NCBI RefSeq assembly: GCF_003576645.1
Contig: NC_044921.1
Location: forward strand, 25,551,304 to 25,615,303
From: Ipomoea triloba
Taxonomy: Eukaryota > Streptophyta > Magnoliopsida > Solanales > Convolvulaceae
DNA length: 64,000 nt
Direction: 5' to 3'
Shown here: piece by piece, positions 11,473-24,108 of the stretch
Numbering within the stretch: position 1 is the first letter of the stretch
How the letters are laid out: each line of letters starts with the position of its first letter
The notes under the pieces: model-generated
Seen by the model: the letters and a program-made list of their open reading frames with translations, nothing else
What the model was told of the DNA's origin: nothing
Database searches by the model: none
Made by a program: the position numbers and the translations under genes

Positions 11473-12147
11473 ATTGATAAGAAGTAATTGAAAATCCTGA
11501 ATTACTAACTCAATGGTGTATATTGAGTAAATTCTGTTATGTGATTCTAATCGGACAAAAGATTATAACAAGGTAAATAAATTTAAGTTGTCTATAATTG
11601 ATCAGTTCAAATTAAAAAAAAAATAATACGTATAAATAGTCGAACTTGAAACAGTGCGGCCGCGGGGCTTCCTTGCTTTCTTCATATTTTATTTCAATGG
11701 GGAAGGCTTAGATTCCGATAATGGGTTACTGTTTAACACTGATGTGTGAATTTATGAAGCAGACATTACGCATATATTTTGTGGGTTGTACTTAAGGCAC
11801 CTTCCATAGGATAATCTTGGCAACATATTTGCCACATAATCCCACATTATTTCACTTCTTAACCTGTTATTATTATATTCCATATTTGTAGATATTTAGT
11901 TATCCTAGAGTTTTGATAGCATTATATATGATCGGGGTAAATTGTAAATAGGATGAATTGTAAAATGTATTTTAATAGTTTAGAAGTTTCCAAAATGATT
12001 GTACGCGGATATTCACAAATCATATGAGCCAAATTCCATACCTCTTAAATCATTATATTGTGAATCATAATCTAAAACGACGTTGTTGTAAGGTAGCACG
12101 ATTAACAATCTTTTTTACTCTTCATCCCACACTAGAATCATGATCAA

Positions 12148-12330
12148 CCCAATGGGGTAGCTCAAGTGGCAAATGAGCTCTCTTTGTGGGAAGAATTCAG
12201 AATTCTGGGAGAACTCGGGTTCAATTCCCACAAGTGATGATTCCCCCTGAGCCAGCTTCCGTGTCTACTGGAGCGAGTATGAGTGTACCTGGACTGTTAA
12301 ATAGACAAAGAAAGAACCCCGATCGAACCT
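12148..12330 (+). mobile_element. SINE-like repeat (family B)
   Basis: The sequence begins AACCCAATGGGGTAGCTCAA, with a box A-like TAGCTCAAGTGG and a box B-like GGGTTCAATTCCCAC, giving a tRNA-like head. A ~100-bp body follows, ending near ACAAAGAAAGAACCCC. A second copy with the same order of words is at 43529-43690. The tRNA-like head plus an unrelated body is the usual make-up of a plant SINE. Confidence 0.6.
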
Positions 12331-12346
12331 GGTTAGGGGGCATATT

Positions 12347-12820
12347 TAACTAGTAGGCAAAAGGGTCAAATAGGCCCATGTACTACCATTGATTGTTCAT
12401 CTAGCACCATGAACTAAAATATGGTCCATCTAGGTCATTATACTCTTAATAATTTTTCGTCTAGAATTTTCATATATCGATTTTAATGGAATCTCATTGT
12501 TGAACGACATTGAATAGCCCGCTATATATAACAACTTTGATTTGTACCATATTTCTTTGCAAGAAATCATTTTCTTCATTAATGAAATAGGGTAGAAATC
12601 ATCCAAAACATCCACATAAATAACATGTCATCATTGTTTCTAATTTTATTTTTCCATGTCATCAAATTAGATGGGTAACTTGTTAGAAATAGACTAAAAA
12701 TGCTAGACGAAAAATTATTAAGAGTATAATGGCCTAGATGGACCATATTTTAATTCATGGTGCTAGATGAACAATCAATGGTAGTACATGGGCCTATTTG
12801 ACCCTTTTGCCTAACTAGTA
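12347..12820. mobile_element. Mutator-type MITE with perfect 9-bp target duplication
   Basis: The element spans 12356-12811 (456 bp). Its ends are long inverted repeats of about 115 bp, starting GGCAAAAGGGTCAAATAGGC on the left and ending in the reverse complement on the right. TAACTAGTA flanks it on both sides (12347-12355 and 12812-12820), a 9-bp duplication as expected for Mutator-like elements. There is no transposase, so it is non-autonomous. The terminal word GTCAAATAGGCC is shared with the element at 57801-58167. Confidence 0.88.
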
Positions 12821-14689
12821 TTATATTAAGTAGTTGTGGGTTCGAGTGCCTTTTAGGCTTTACAAGCAATACCATTAGAAAATGTGCGTATAAAATAATT
12901 TGAAGAATAAAAATACTTTTTCCATTGTCAACAAATAATATAAGAAAATAGAGGGTCTGTTTTTTCTTTTTAAAACTAGTTGGAAGCAAGGTATTTCAAT
13001 TCATTCCTATTTATGGTTGGGTAGGTTGCAAGGTGTATTTCATTCCTTCACCGTGAGGTTTCCTCCAAATGGGAGGATAGTTCATGTGACAATACTTCAA
13101 AAAGACTTGAAAACAGGGTCCACTTTGATATTTGATGGAAAAGTAGTGTGTTCTTATACACTCAATTGAATGCACATATAGAATATAGTTGTTGAAATTG
13201 TGATTTTTTACTTAAACACATTAGTTATGTCACAAAATATTTGCATACGTATTTGTATGTAATTGATTTGAATGGAAATGACATTTTTTTGATGAGAAAA
13301 TCAACATCAATTCATGAATAGACGAAATATTTGTTAAAGTTTGATTTAGTGAATAAATTTGTACTGAAATCGTAAATTATCTATTTTTTCAATATTTTTT
13401 ACGGTAATTGATATTTTTCGTCTGAATGTTTCATTCAATATTTTCCTATATGGAGTTGCAAAGGTTAATTTAATTCTACCAATAAAGATTAGTGTAATTG
13501 AGTTGATGTTAATTAACATTAATGATGAGTGCATTATATTATCCCATGAAGAGTTGAAGACTAATATAAGGTGACAAGAAGGGAATGAATGGGGTTGGAG
13601 CAACATAAGAGGATAGGTGAGATGGCAGCGCATGTGGGCATGGCCCCACAGCCCGTATCGATGAGACTGCCTCGTTTGTCCGGTAACCGGTGACCGGCGG
13701 CCCCTTTCGTTTTTTCTTCTTTCTATACTATGTACTGCCGGTTGAGTGAATAATGAAGGTAATGTATTGAGAAGTACAAATAGTGGATACAGTCCTACAC
13801 TGCTACCATTAGGCATCTTGTCTAGTGTCTACAACCTTCTATCTGTTTGTGGAATTATGCTACCATTTTCAGCCTTCTTGTTATATATATATATAACCTA
13901 AGTTTCAACTATTTCTTAAACCCTATGAACCTGTCTCTCGAATCCCATGAAGAGATAAATCGAGCATGTTTAGCTTCGAACCCCACACCAAAAAGACCAA
14001 ATTGATACCCTATTGTTAATTTGTTATTGGAAGAGCGTTTCAAGAGTTCTCACAATAGCCAATGAGTTGTACCTGACACCATAAGATTTTCTTAAAACAT
14101 GACAAGTAAAATTAAATACAGCACCAGAGCAGTAAAACATATTCTGTTGTGTTATAGTAGCAATAGTTATACTATGAATTCGGGTCCACCTTATACAAGG
14201 TGGGCCCATCACAAGTTACATACTGCATGGGCTTTTGCTTTTCATATTAGGCTATAATTACTTTGGGATGGCCAGATCATGGCAAAAAGGCATCAATTGG
14301 ATGGCCCATATGGCCATATGGCCACAACCTTCCTCTCTATTGTCTCATGGCTACCGACAATGGGGAGCCTATTGGAATGAGCTCATGTCGAATGAGATCA
14401 AAAGTTCATCTTACACAAGCTTTTGAAGCAAAAATAAAAATAATGAAGTTACAGTCTTGAAGAAATTAGACATTGGCTTTCAAAAAAAAGAGACATTGTA
14501 AAACTAAATGATTTCTATCCCTATAATAATCCTATATGGAAGAATATATTAGTGTACTGTAACATGATATCTATCAACCCTGTATCACCAATGGATGCTA
14601 CAAAGAAAGGATGTCCTACTTGGATTTGAATGGGAAGCATCTGACCCATCAAAAGCCTTTCTGTGACTTCTTGAAATGCATGATATCCG

Positions 14690-17532
14690 TCACCTCCTTT
14701 TCTTGCGAGGAGTTGTCTCGTATGGAGGGAGGGGCACGCCAAACACCCAATCAAGAACATTTAAGTACTTGGATCGGAAGACATCCCGTTCTATAGCATA
14801 ACAATGCATTATAATTGCTGTTGAAATGCTGAAAACCACGACATCAGCTCTCTTTAGATTCTTAGTCTGAGGCAAGTACCCAACGTCAGCCATTGTAGTG
14901 AAGAAGCTTTCAATGGCCCGTGCCAAGCAATAGAGCGAGATCTCTATCCGCCTGCTCTTCTTCTCAATTCCTAACGCCAAACCGGTAGGAAACTGCCAAA
15001 GAATACAAATGATAAACAAACGGCTAACAAATGTATTTATTATTTTTAATTAAAGGACCATGTAGGTAAGATTTCTTTTTCTTGTTTAATACCGTCCCCA
15101 CTGCCACCATAGGTACATTACATCTCTTTAAAAGCCTGAAAAGAATGCAGGTCCAGAACCTAGAAGAAATCAATGAATCTTAATTAGTCCAAAGAAATCC
15201 ATATGTATTTCTAGGCAATTTCATAATGCAAGTGAATGGAAACAGAGATCCCACCTAATTCAACTTTTCTTCAAGCTAAGCTTCATTAAGAGTCAATAGG
15301 GTAGATAATGTAGTTTTTCATGTCAGTTCAGAAAGACTAAGGTTTGGCATTATAGGTATATTTTTACCCCCCAAAAAATGCATTTATACTCAAGAAAAAG
15401 TGTATATAAATATTGAGGTAAACTATGGACGTAAATCAGCGTCCGTATATTCTTCAAAGAGTTTTGGAACAATCAGCATGGGCGCACAACTTGGGTTTTC
15501 TTTGGAATGTAGTGGTTGTTCTATTAGTTGTTTTACTACATGAAATAACATTATTGTGAAGGCATTTTGCCATGTCCTGTTGGTGGTAGTAAGTGAAAAA
15601 CAAGAATCAAAAGAAATATCATAAAATAAAAATTGGGAAATTGGGACAATTGGAAGTCATGTGAAATCAATATATCAAATGACGTGTTTATAAAAATGCA
15701 GAGTATCTCCATATCCACATGAAAATTTAGAAATCCTATCTGATAAGTGTGTCTGGGACACCTTGCTCACTCTAAAACAAAATCATTGAATCTTTGAAGC
15801 AAAAATGAAGTAAAACAAATAAGCTTCATGTGAATAAGTAAAAAGAAAACAATGTTAGGACATAACTTGTCAAATTAATTGCTTACCATGCAGAAGCACA
15901 ATACACTGAGAGAAACAAACTAGATCTTGCCGTCCCAAAAAGACCCTTCCATAAAATTGTTTGATGTCTGCAAGGATATGAACATAAAAAATTTAAAACC
16001 ACAATATAAGAACCTGAAAAACTTGATAGGTTATGGTCAGATGGAGATCAAGGTTAGAACAGAAAAGTTCATTTCAGTGAAAGCTTGAAGATGTCTCAGA
16101 GGAACATTATAAGCATGCATAAAGAAAATTATAAAAAATAAGAGATCAAAGAAGCATTTTTCTATCTTGTTCAGCAAATTTTACAATTCAGCATAAAATG
16201 AACAAAAAGCAGAAACATAATCCATTAGCCAACTCTTCGTAGTATGTGATTATGGCTTAGCTTATTGCACCAACAGCAACTTTCCGATTTCTGACTGAGA
16301 ATTGAAAATTCATTCTACTATAGCCAAGACTGTTTCACTGATAGCATATGTATGCTCAGAAATAGCATAATAACCTAATGACACAGTGTCATTGGACTAG
16401 CCACCACAATAAATTCCCCTTCTACAGAGCAAACTTTCAATAGACCACATACAAATCAATATAATAAAACACAAATTAGGGGAAGATGGGAAATCACAAA
16501 CTGTAAAGAAAACCACAAAAATAAGTACCGTTTCAAGAGGCCTTGCCGATGCACTATCAGTGCAGGGATTAAGTAAACTGGTAGGTAGACAGGTAATGCT
16601 CTCTTATAGGCTTGAATTAGGAATGTTACAAAATGTGCACCACATGCTTGGTTTCCATGTATCATCTGCATAAAGATGAATTTCTCACGTATCTGTAATA
16701 CACATAAGCATGGTTGAAAAAATCGCTAGGCGCTCCTCAAGCGCCTAGGTGGCGATTAATCGGAGCCTAGTCCCTGTGTATTTTTTTTTATTTTTTTTTT
16801 AAAAAAAATTNNNNNNNNNNNNNNNNNNNNNNNNNGTTTAAATTTTTTTTTAAAATTTTTAAGACTTGATTATTATAAACTATACTAAAATATTAAATAT
16901 TAACCTAAAAACACCTAGGGTTTGAACGATTTATGATTATTTCGCTCAAAACGACATCGTTTTGAGTGGAAAAAAAAAAAAAAAAAAAAAAAAAGAACAA
17001 TAGCTAGTCTGTCGCCTAGACCACCGATTATGGTGATATGCTAAGCGGTCGGCCGGTGCCTAGTCGCAATTTTTGCAACAGTGCACATAAGAGAGTAGTG
17101 GCTGTGCACTGGCATGAACATAGATGGAGTATACATAAACAATAAATAGCAATTACCATCAGTACTATTTCACACAAGCACACAGCTAAACTGGTAAATT
17201 ACAGAGAGAGTGAGTAATTGAGAATATGCTATTAAGCACTCAAAGCTAAAATATTATGCTACATAAAATCACATAATTGGCCATCATATAAAAATATTTC
17301 TTAGAAGAGCATGCTTGTATGAGCCTAGGATCAAAAGGAAGAAGATCAAGACCATAGATATCATATTCAACTACTTTCCTCCATACGAAGGAGAACGGTC
17401 TGGAAGAGTATTCCTAGAATGTATTTGACCCACAATACCATGGAAAATATTTCATTTACATGATGTATCTTCATCAACTTGAAGGTACAAAAGGGTGTGA
17501 TTTTTAAAGCTATCTAAACCCTTGTGTCACTC

Positions 17533-17586
<54 letters not shown>

Positions 17587-19341
17587 GTGTGAGGAAAAAA
17601 AATACCAACAAATAATAAATTAGAAATGTTGATCCATACCGAGCAAGGAACTTTCATCTGTGGATCAAGTTTGATGTCTACGCCAGTGGATTTGTAATAC
17701 TTTTCTATCTCAGCCAAATTTTTTACAGGCCTGCCACATGCAAGCTCTTTCACGCCTTTCAAGATAGCAAGGTCTTTTCCTCCATGTTTATTGAGAAAGG
17801 ACTTGTAAGATGAAGCCAGACTATCTTGCTTTAAAATATAAGCTGACCTGAATACAGCGTTTTTAAAATTCAACAAAAAAATTTGAAAAAAAACATCTCA
17901 TAAGAGAAGGACATCTGAAACTACATCAGTGGAAAATGGAAATGCTGGACTTCATATTCATAAAGTGGGTCAGACACAGTTACTTTTATCAGTACTTTTT
18001 ATATAAAAACGTAAATCTATCAAAAGAATATTAATATGTGATGGGTTTAAGAGAAAGTTATATTGCAAAGATTACTGATCACTGAAACTCTGAAAGTGCA
18101 GGTTATTTTTCTCTATACCCAAGCATCTCTAAACGATATGGGACAATTCAGTTTCGTAGCTTGGGTGAGCTTCGAGCCATCACACTAGAAACTGCAGAGG
18201 GTATATTGCATAATGTGCTCAGTTTGAAAGATTTCTTTATTACAGACATTTTCATGTCATTACATTGTTATAACCCTCAGTTAGTACATTAACAGACATA
18301 CAAAAGTACTTGCACAAATCAACGCCATATAATATGTAACAAAGGTAGAGTATAAACCATTAAATGTATGACGGCATAGAATAGAATCAATCTCATAAGC
18401 AAGAAGCCAAGAAGAATATAAAAAGGGCTGTTATAGATGCTTACAAAATTTGGGAAGAGGAGAGGCACATCAGGAAAATGTCCCCATGCCTCCAAGTTAG
18501 GGGCTTACAAATGTGCCCAAATCGTTCACTTTTTATTCCACAACGTGATGCCAAAACAGCTGCTCGCATAAGAATGTAAATCGCTAAGCTTGTGTGCTGG
18601 TTATCAAATCCAGTAAGTAACAATGAAGGCCCTGCTATTGCTCCTGCAAGCAAAGCTCTCCATGTGGCTGTCCTAAAATAGTAATCAAGAATGAAGAATA
18701 CTATAGTAATTAATCTCTATTGCAGTAATTTCATCACCTCAAAAGAATAACTAAGGTGTAAATCGTTCCAGAAATTTAAGATAAAAAACTGAGCCTACCT
18801 ACGGTGACCACCTAGAGCCGAAATAATTTCATCCACTGAAACAAATGTACCAGCAAATGTGCCGAGAAATAGACCGTATCTTAGAGTTTCTTTCACTGCC
18901 AAAATTACATCATCGCTGCTGGAAGTCATTAGCTCTTTCCTAAACAAAGCATCAAATTAATAACTAAACAAATCTACAAACACATAAAGCTGAAATCGGA
19001 TATTAAGGAGACATAATTTACTTGGCGAAAGGCAAGGATCGCCTACGGCGGAGGCGAGCGAGAACGGAGAAAAGAGCGAGGCCGCCTTTGAGGCCAGCGC
19101 CGATGGTGAAGCCTTTGACGGAGGCAGTATACACTCTCCAGAGCTTATCATAGTCCTCGACCGGGTACGACTCCAAGCTGAGCAGAGAGCAAGTGGAAGC
19201 CGAGGAAGGGAGGCTTGAGCGCCGGCGATTGCAATGCGGACAAGTGCCGTCGCGTTCTTCGCCCTCGAATGAGCTCGTGCATGTGCAAAGGCCTTGAACT
19301 GAATCCGCTGAATCTCCCGGAACATCGTCGTCCGGCGGCAT
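14690..19341 (-). CDS. TMEM135/Tim17-type multi-pass membrane protein
   Basis: This is the plant homologue of transmembrane protein 135, annotated in Arabidopsis as a Tim17/Tim22/Tim23-family protein (At5g51150 type). Animal TMEM135 is linked to mitochondria and peroxisomes; the plant role is not settled. Eight exons join in phase to 494 residues: 19341-19022, 18939-18799, 18672-18445, 17847-17640, 16665-16529, 15967-15887, 15159-15093 and 14992-14690. I chose ATG 19341 (MPPDDDVPGDS) because the open frame upstream has only a GTG. A cysteine pair motif, CPHC, lies near residue 35. Hydrophobic segments include ALLAGAIAGPSLLLTGF and ALPVYLPVYLIPALIVHRQ, and the C-terminal region has FPTGLALGIEKKSRRIEISLY; the protein ends KKRR. 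The intron between exons 4 and 5 contains a hAT element with a sequence gap and a 51-base G run. No lesion is visible in the coding exons. Confidence 0.9.
16701..17091. mobile_element. hAT-type non-autonomous element with 8-bp target duplication
   Basis: CACATAAG occurs at 16701-16708 and 17084-17091, an 8-bp duplication as made by hAT transposases. The element between starts CATGGTTGAAAAAATCGCTA and ends with the inverted form, whose reverse complement reads CACTGTTGCAAAAATTGCGA. It contains 25 unresolved bases, so its true length is unknown. It sits in the intron between exons 4 and 5 of the TMEM135-like gene. Confidence 0.8.
16811..16835. other. Assembly gap (25 N)
   Basis: Twenty-five N characters are flanked by A and T homopolymers inside the hAT element. 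A round 25-base gap probably stands for an unknown length of unresolved sequence. Confidence 0.99.
17535..17585. repeat. G homopolymer of 51 bases
   Basis: An uninterrupted run of 51 G lies in the intron just downstream of exon 4 of the minus-strand TMEM135-like gene, where it reads as poly-C in the transcript. Runs this long are rare in plant DNA and often reflect polymerase slippage or consensus errors, so the length should not be trusted. Confidence 0.9.
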
Positions 19342-20616
19342 ACCGGCAGTTCGGTTTTGATGCGAGAACACTGCGCCTAGCTCGCGAATCGGAAGCTCTC
19401 TACGAAACTCGGAAGTCTGAACGGATGCTTGAACAAGCTCGAGCTTTGTTGTTATCGGCGAGCGAGTAAATGAATTCCACGTGGCACTTTGCTCTCTTGT
19501 AAGTTTTAAACGTATTTATTTTTCTGTTACTCATCACTATCTCATTTTACCTTTACTCACTTCAGTCACTTGACCAACCACATTATATTACATTACGGAG
19601 TATATAATAATTCTATTCTATGTACTTTATTATCCAATATAAAATACTTTTTTATATTGAAAACAAAGGGAAAAAAGTACACTTCGTAAATTTTTAATTT
19701 TTGGTAAATCCACTGAGTCTCGATCTGGGAGGCACGGGAGCTGGCCCAGGAGGAAAACTCACTTGCCACTTGACCTACCCCATTGAGTAAATTATGATCC
19801 GCATTATAAAATTTATTACAAACATACAATTTTATTTATAGTATACTACTAAAAAAACAAATATTCAATATATTGTGGATCATAATACACGGTATAATTT
19901 ATCCGTGTTAAAACACCAACTTATTGTTTTCGAAAATAACTTTCTAAAATAAAACAGGAGGACAATCAATCAACCGCAAGTCCGCAAAGACCTCAAACCC
20001 CGGATAGTGAAATGAGAAGACAATCAATCACTCGCAAACTCCAAACATGCTCGAAAGAAACACACACAAGAAAATGAGGGCTAAAAATATGCATTCACGC
20101 CACCAAAGGTTTTTTTTTTTTTTCTGGTAACCCGCCTTATGACCTGAACCGAGAAAAGACCACAATGAAATAAATCAGTATAAGTTGTCTATAGTTGTCC
20201 AAACTTATAACATTGCGATTAGCAAGTCAACATCCAGACCAACTGTTTTCTTTATTAAAAAAAAAAAAAGTAAATTAAGCAATTACCAAATAGTCCTCGT
20301 CAAAATCACATGCTCAGTGGGCAAAATCTGTGAACTGAAAGAAACAAGGGGTACAAGGTCTGATTTAACAACATTTTCTATTAAATTTTGATGATGAATA
20401 GTAGTGAGGTACAACTTCCTGCTGAAGTTCAGAATAGCATTGAAAACAAAAAAGAATGCAGTTAGGTTCAAGATGCCCAGGATGAGTAAATGGACACTAA
20501 GCATCTATGTTGATTGAAATCTGAAGCTAGTTTCTATCTACTGCAAGAGTGCTAACTGGATCTCCAGGTGCAGCAATGTCCTTTTCAGTTTTGTATACAA
20601 GAATTCGTGTATCTCA
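19342..20616. other. Intergenic between TMEM135-like and BTL-type genes
   Basis: The leftmost ~150 bp would be the promoter and leader of the minus-strand TMEM135-like gene. The open frame on the plus strand around 19215-19469 is a shadow of exon 1 and its leader. A degraded minus-strand fragment resembling SINE-like family B (CTCACTTGCCACTTGACCTA) lies at about 19703-19795. The rest is AT-rich, with the word ACGGAGTATA common in plant MITE debris. The last few hundred bases are the 3' flank of the carrier gene. Confidence 0.4.
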
Positions 20617-22317
20617 TCATTCCACTTTAAGAACAATCTTCATGAACTCGTAGACAAAATAGCTTATGGAGGCGGAAGGTAAAACCTGATGATTGAAAAC
20701 GAGAGAGTTTAAATGCAGGTGACTTTTGCCGGAAATTCAGCACTTTTAAAATGAAGAAAAGAAGCATTTACCTGTAGTAAACTAGGGAATAGTCCTGCAT
20801 ATAGAGCGGGAATGCCTCCTTTCTCGACTATCTTGGTAGTAATTGCCAATGCACTCAGTTTGGGTGCTCGGCCTTGCAACTGAAGCTGTCTTCTCACGAC
20901 CTCAAATGGATAAGTGGCAGCTTCTGCACAAGCACCAGCAATGGCACCGTGCAGCAAAGTCCTTAACGGTCCTAACTCAAGTTGCTCAAAAGCATTCCTT
21001 TCCTGATCGTGTTGCTTCAAACTCTCGATTCTTCTCATTCCTTCAGGTGAATGTAGATAAGCTGATTTTAATATATCATATACACCGTAAAAGACGGCCC
21101 CTGAAGGTGCCATACTCAGAATGGAGGGTAGTAAGCCCTTATAAAGCGAAAAGAACCCTTCAGTTTGGATCACATGGCGAAAAGCTCCAATTACACCACC
21201 CAAAGCTTCCCCACCATGCGCCACCAATTTAGTCCGAATCTGAAAGATTTATATGTTTTTCATCATATTCACAAAGACTGTATAACCACTATAAAACAAA
21301 TATCCCAGATATGTTTGGATGCAAAGCCAATCCGCTTGAGGTCGTGAGAAGACAGCTCGACCAATGTTAAAAGCGCAACTTACTTACAGTGTCTAGTGGC
21401 AAGCAAAGCACAGTAGCAGTAATACCAGCTGCTGCACCAGCAACAAACCTCTCGGTGTTTGTAGTTTCTTCATTCCCAGATAACCTCAGAAGTTGCTTTC
21501 TATAAGTATCATAAGCACAAAAGTTGACTGCCTTAAAAGGAGCAGTACGAAGAATGTTAACAAAGTTCCCCTTCCAAAAGCCTCTCAAGCCTTGTGTAGT
21601 TGCAATCACTTTGACGAGTTCAAATATGTTCCTCTGTTCACCGCGAACTATATATTCCAGCTTTAATCTCTCAAGTGGAGCCACAAAAGTTCTGATAAAA
21701 CAAGATTCATGAACCAAAAGAAATTTGAAATAATAAAAACTAACAAGGAAATAGCATTTTGCAGCAGTTGTCCATCACCATTATTTCCAAAGGGTGAAAG
21801 AACACAACTGATGCAAATATAGGAAATTTTTTTGATTTATTTAATAGTTATAATCTGTATTCTGTATAGCTCAACTGATTATCTCAGATGGAAAGAGAAG
21901 GCTAAAAATCTCAAACACTGGACACAATCATGTAGCATCAAGTCTGTAAGCAAGCAGTCTCCAAATATATAAAGTCACTTGTTTCGTGTCTGAAATATGA
22001 AATTCTAAGAGAGAATAAGCAAAAGTCCAACGTGTCTAGACATTTTTTAAGGTGTGTAGGGGATACACTCTTCCGTCTTCCAAATGATAAAAGTTTCAAT
22101 AGATTTTGAAGTGTTATCTATATGCAAATTATTTGGGTTATCTTATGTCAAACCCCTACACACACGCCAATAATCAACAATGTAAAAAGGTAATCCAACA
22201 TTTGTCTACATCCCCCAACACCCTATACTCAATGAAAACAATCTTCTCCAACACTTCGCTCTAGTTATACTATTATATACACTTCAACTCTCCCTCCTCC
22301 GCACCCCCTCCCCCTCC

Positions 22318-22368
<51 letters not shown>

Positions 22369-23730
22369 CACACACACTCATATGCCTCATATGCATAATC
22401 ACACATCAACACACAGAACAGTGTATGCAAATTATATCTTTATAGGTAGGACCATTGACAACTAAATACTGGGGAAAATTAGATGATTTTGTGGGAGAGA
22501 TCCAATATAAGCCAAATTATTTAAGAGATTTATGATCCAGCCATTACAGGATATCATGTGAAATATGGAAATATAAGTTAGTAAGACAAAGACTTACTGT
22601 CGAATCAGATTTTAATCTGATTAACTAGGAACATGGATTTGAATAATCCATGCATCATTAACATTTTTCAGAACTGGCCTTTGGACAAATAACTTGTGTC
22701 TAACATGAAGAGAATTTAAGTTGATATACCAACCTAAACACCATTTTCATCCTTAATTAGGACTTGACCTAACACACATACAACGGAGCAACAAACTAAA
22801 TTGGAGCTGACAATGTCAAACTCAAGCATGATTACTAGGCAAAGACTTGTGGAATCCATGTGTTAATCTGTTTTCTACGAATAGCAATCAATGAAGCCAT
22901 CTAGAAATCGACTTTTAACATCAATGGTTATGGGCTAAAAATTACAAGTATAAAAACAAAATGAATAACAGAGCTGAGTGCAAATGAAAGGCAAATTATA
23001 CCATGGACTAGGATCTAGCTTGCATTATAGACCTGGTCTAAAAATAACCTTCAAATTCTATATCTACACATTAAGTACCAACAGTTAACAAGTTTCTGTA
23101 CATGTAGCTATCATAGCAATTATCCAGTGCCTGCAATTAGTACAGGTAGCTATCATATCAATTATCAAGTTATCTTACATGTACATAAATTTGTTAACTA
23201 TAGGTACAGAATGTGTTAACTAAGATACATAAATTTGTTGTATCAGATTCACAATGCAATATGAACTATGGTCAATGTATACAATTGCAAATGAAAGGCA
23301 CAAACCTTGATACCATAGCGGCAACAGCGCCAGCCCATAAGTGCTTACTAGTATTCACAGCGCCCTGTCTCCCAAACCCAATCCCTCGCCGCCGTCCCAA
23401 GGCTGCGCCACCTTCCCCGCCTCCTACACTACCAACCTTATTGCCGTTAAGCACCAAACAATCCCCTGAATTCCCGTTAAGCCCACCCCCTTTTTTCTCC
23501 CCAATCGACAAGCTCACAGATAAAAACAACTCCCCACTCGCACTTCCTCCGCGGAACCCCGGCCTCAGGCGAGATTTTCCGGTCAATGCGTTTAAAATCG
23601 AAGGCGGTGCCGCGGGTTCGAGAAACAAGCCTCCGGAGAAGAGAATCGAAGGTGGGGTGTCGAGATTTTGCGATTGGTGCTGAGACGGTAGATAGCTCTT
23701 GAGCCGGATTGCGTTGTCGGGTCTTGGCAT
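20617..23730 (-). CDS. Mitochondrial adenine nucleotide carrier, BTL type (BTL3-like)
   Basis: This is a mitochondrial carrier family protein of the Brittle-1-like (BTL) group, predicted to exchange adenine nucleotides across an organelle inner membrane. Four exons join in phase to 421 residues: 23730-23306, 21691-21388, 21239-20772 and 20685-20617. All three carrier signatures are present: APLERLKLEY in repeat 1, LPLDTIRTKL in repeat 2 and YPFEVVRRQLQ in repeat 3, each with the PX[DE]XX[KR] core. The N-terminal ~115 residues before the first repeat (KHLWAGAVAAMVSR) are glycine-, serine- and arginine-rich and include FSGGLFLEP, a segment I associate with BTL proteins. The C-terminus is SYFVYEFMKIVLKVE, the usual end of repeat 3. 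The nearest Arabidopsis relative I can recall is At5g64970; the transported substrate is inferred only. Intron 1 is 1.6 kb and contains a CT repeat. Confidence 0.9.
22326..22361. repeat. (CT)n microsatellite in BTL-type gene intron 1
   Basis: About 18 CT units run without interruption, preceded by a C/T-rich stretch. The tract is intronic. Confidence 0.95.
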
Positions 23731-24108
23731 TTTTGTGAAGCGCAGTTTCGGGGATTTCTAGACATTCAAGCTGTGTGATTTGGGCGAAAATGGTGGCGTT
23801 AGAGGTTGCTGGAAATGGCGAACTCTCAGCTTTGCTTCCATCGCCGCACACAGCCCATACTGCTTCTTTAAAACCGCTAAGCTGTTTTGTACTAATCGCA
23901 TTAATCTATCGGGAGATAAAAAGTGTTTTATGTGTGAGCTCATCCTGCACGTGTAAAATTAGTTACTCCCTATTATTTGGAAAAAAACAAATAAATATAT
24001 CTACTAATATACGGAGTATTTGGAAGAAAAAAAAAATCTATCTACTAATCTAGTATCTATCCACTAATATACTAATATACTAATTTAATAAAAGTAAATG
24101 GAAGATAA

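Larger units (their letters stand above)
8909..14689. other. Intergenic, 5.8 kb, repeat-rich
   Basis: The right-hand ~150 bp next to CRY1 are its 5' leader and promoter. The rest is AT-rich non-coding DNA; the short open frames have no recognisable family. Two near copies of a ~120-bp segment (AGATAAAAACACAG, then CAACCCAC, then GTCATCCAAT) lie at about 10500-10620 and 10620-10740. A TA dinucleotide run lies at 11267-11290. Specific mobile elements are listed separately (11294-11472, 12148-12330, 12347-12820). At 14165-14210 a palindromic word GGTCCACCTTATACAAGGTG resembles one at about 52975. Confidence 0.5.

Noticed and set aside
12148..12260. tRNA gene suggested by TAGCTCAAGTGG and GGGTTCAATTCCCAC
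   Set aside because: The head is tRNA-like but the arms do not form a complete cloverleaf, and a non-tRNA body plus a second dispersed copy at 43529 indicate a SINE.
17514..17876. Open frame with a run of prolines joined to a real exon
   Set aside because: The prolines come from the intronic 51-base G run read through on the minus strand; the exon proper ends at 17640 with a GT donor.
23272..23683. CRISPR-like or coding interpretation of proline/serine-rich plus-strand frame
   Set aside because: It is the antisense of the BTL-type gene first exon; no repeats with regular spacers occur anywhere in the window.
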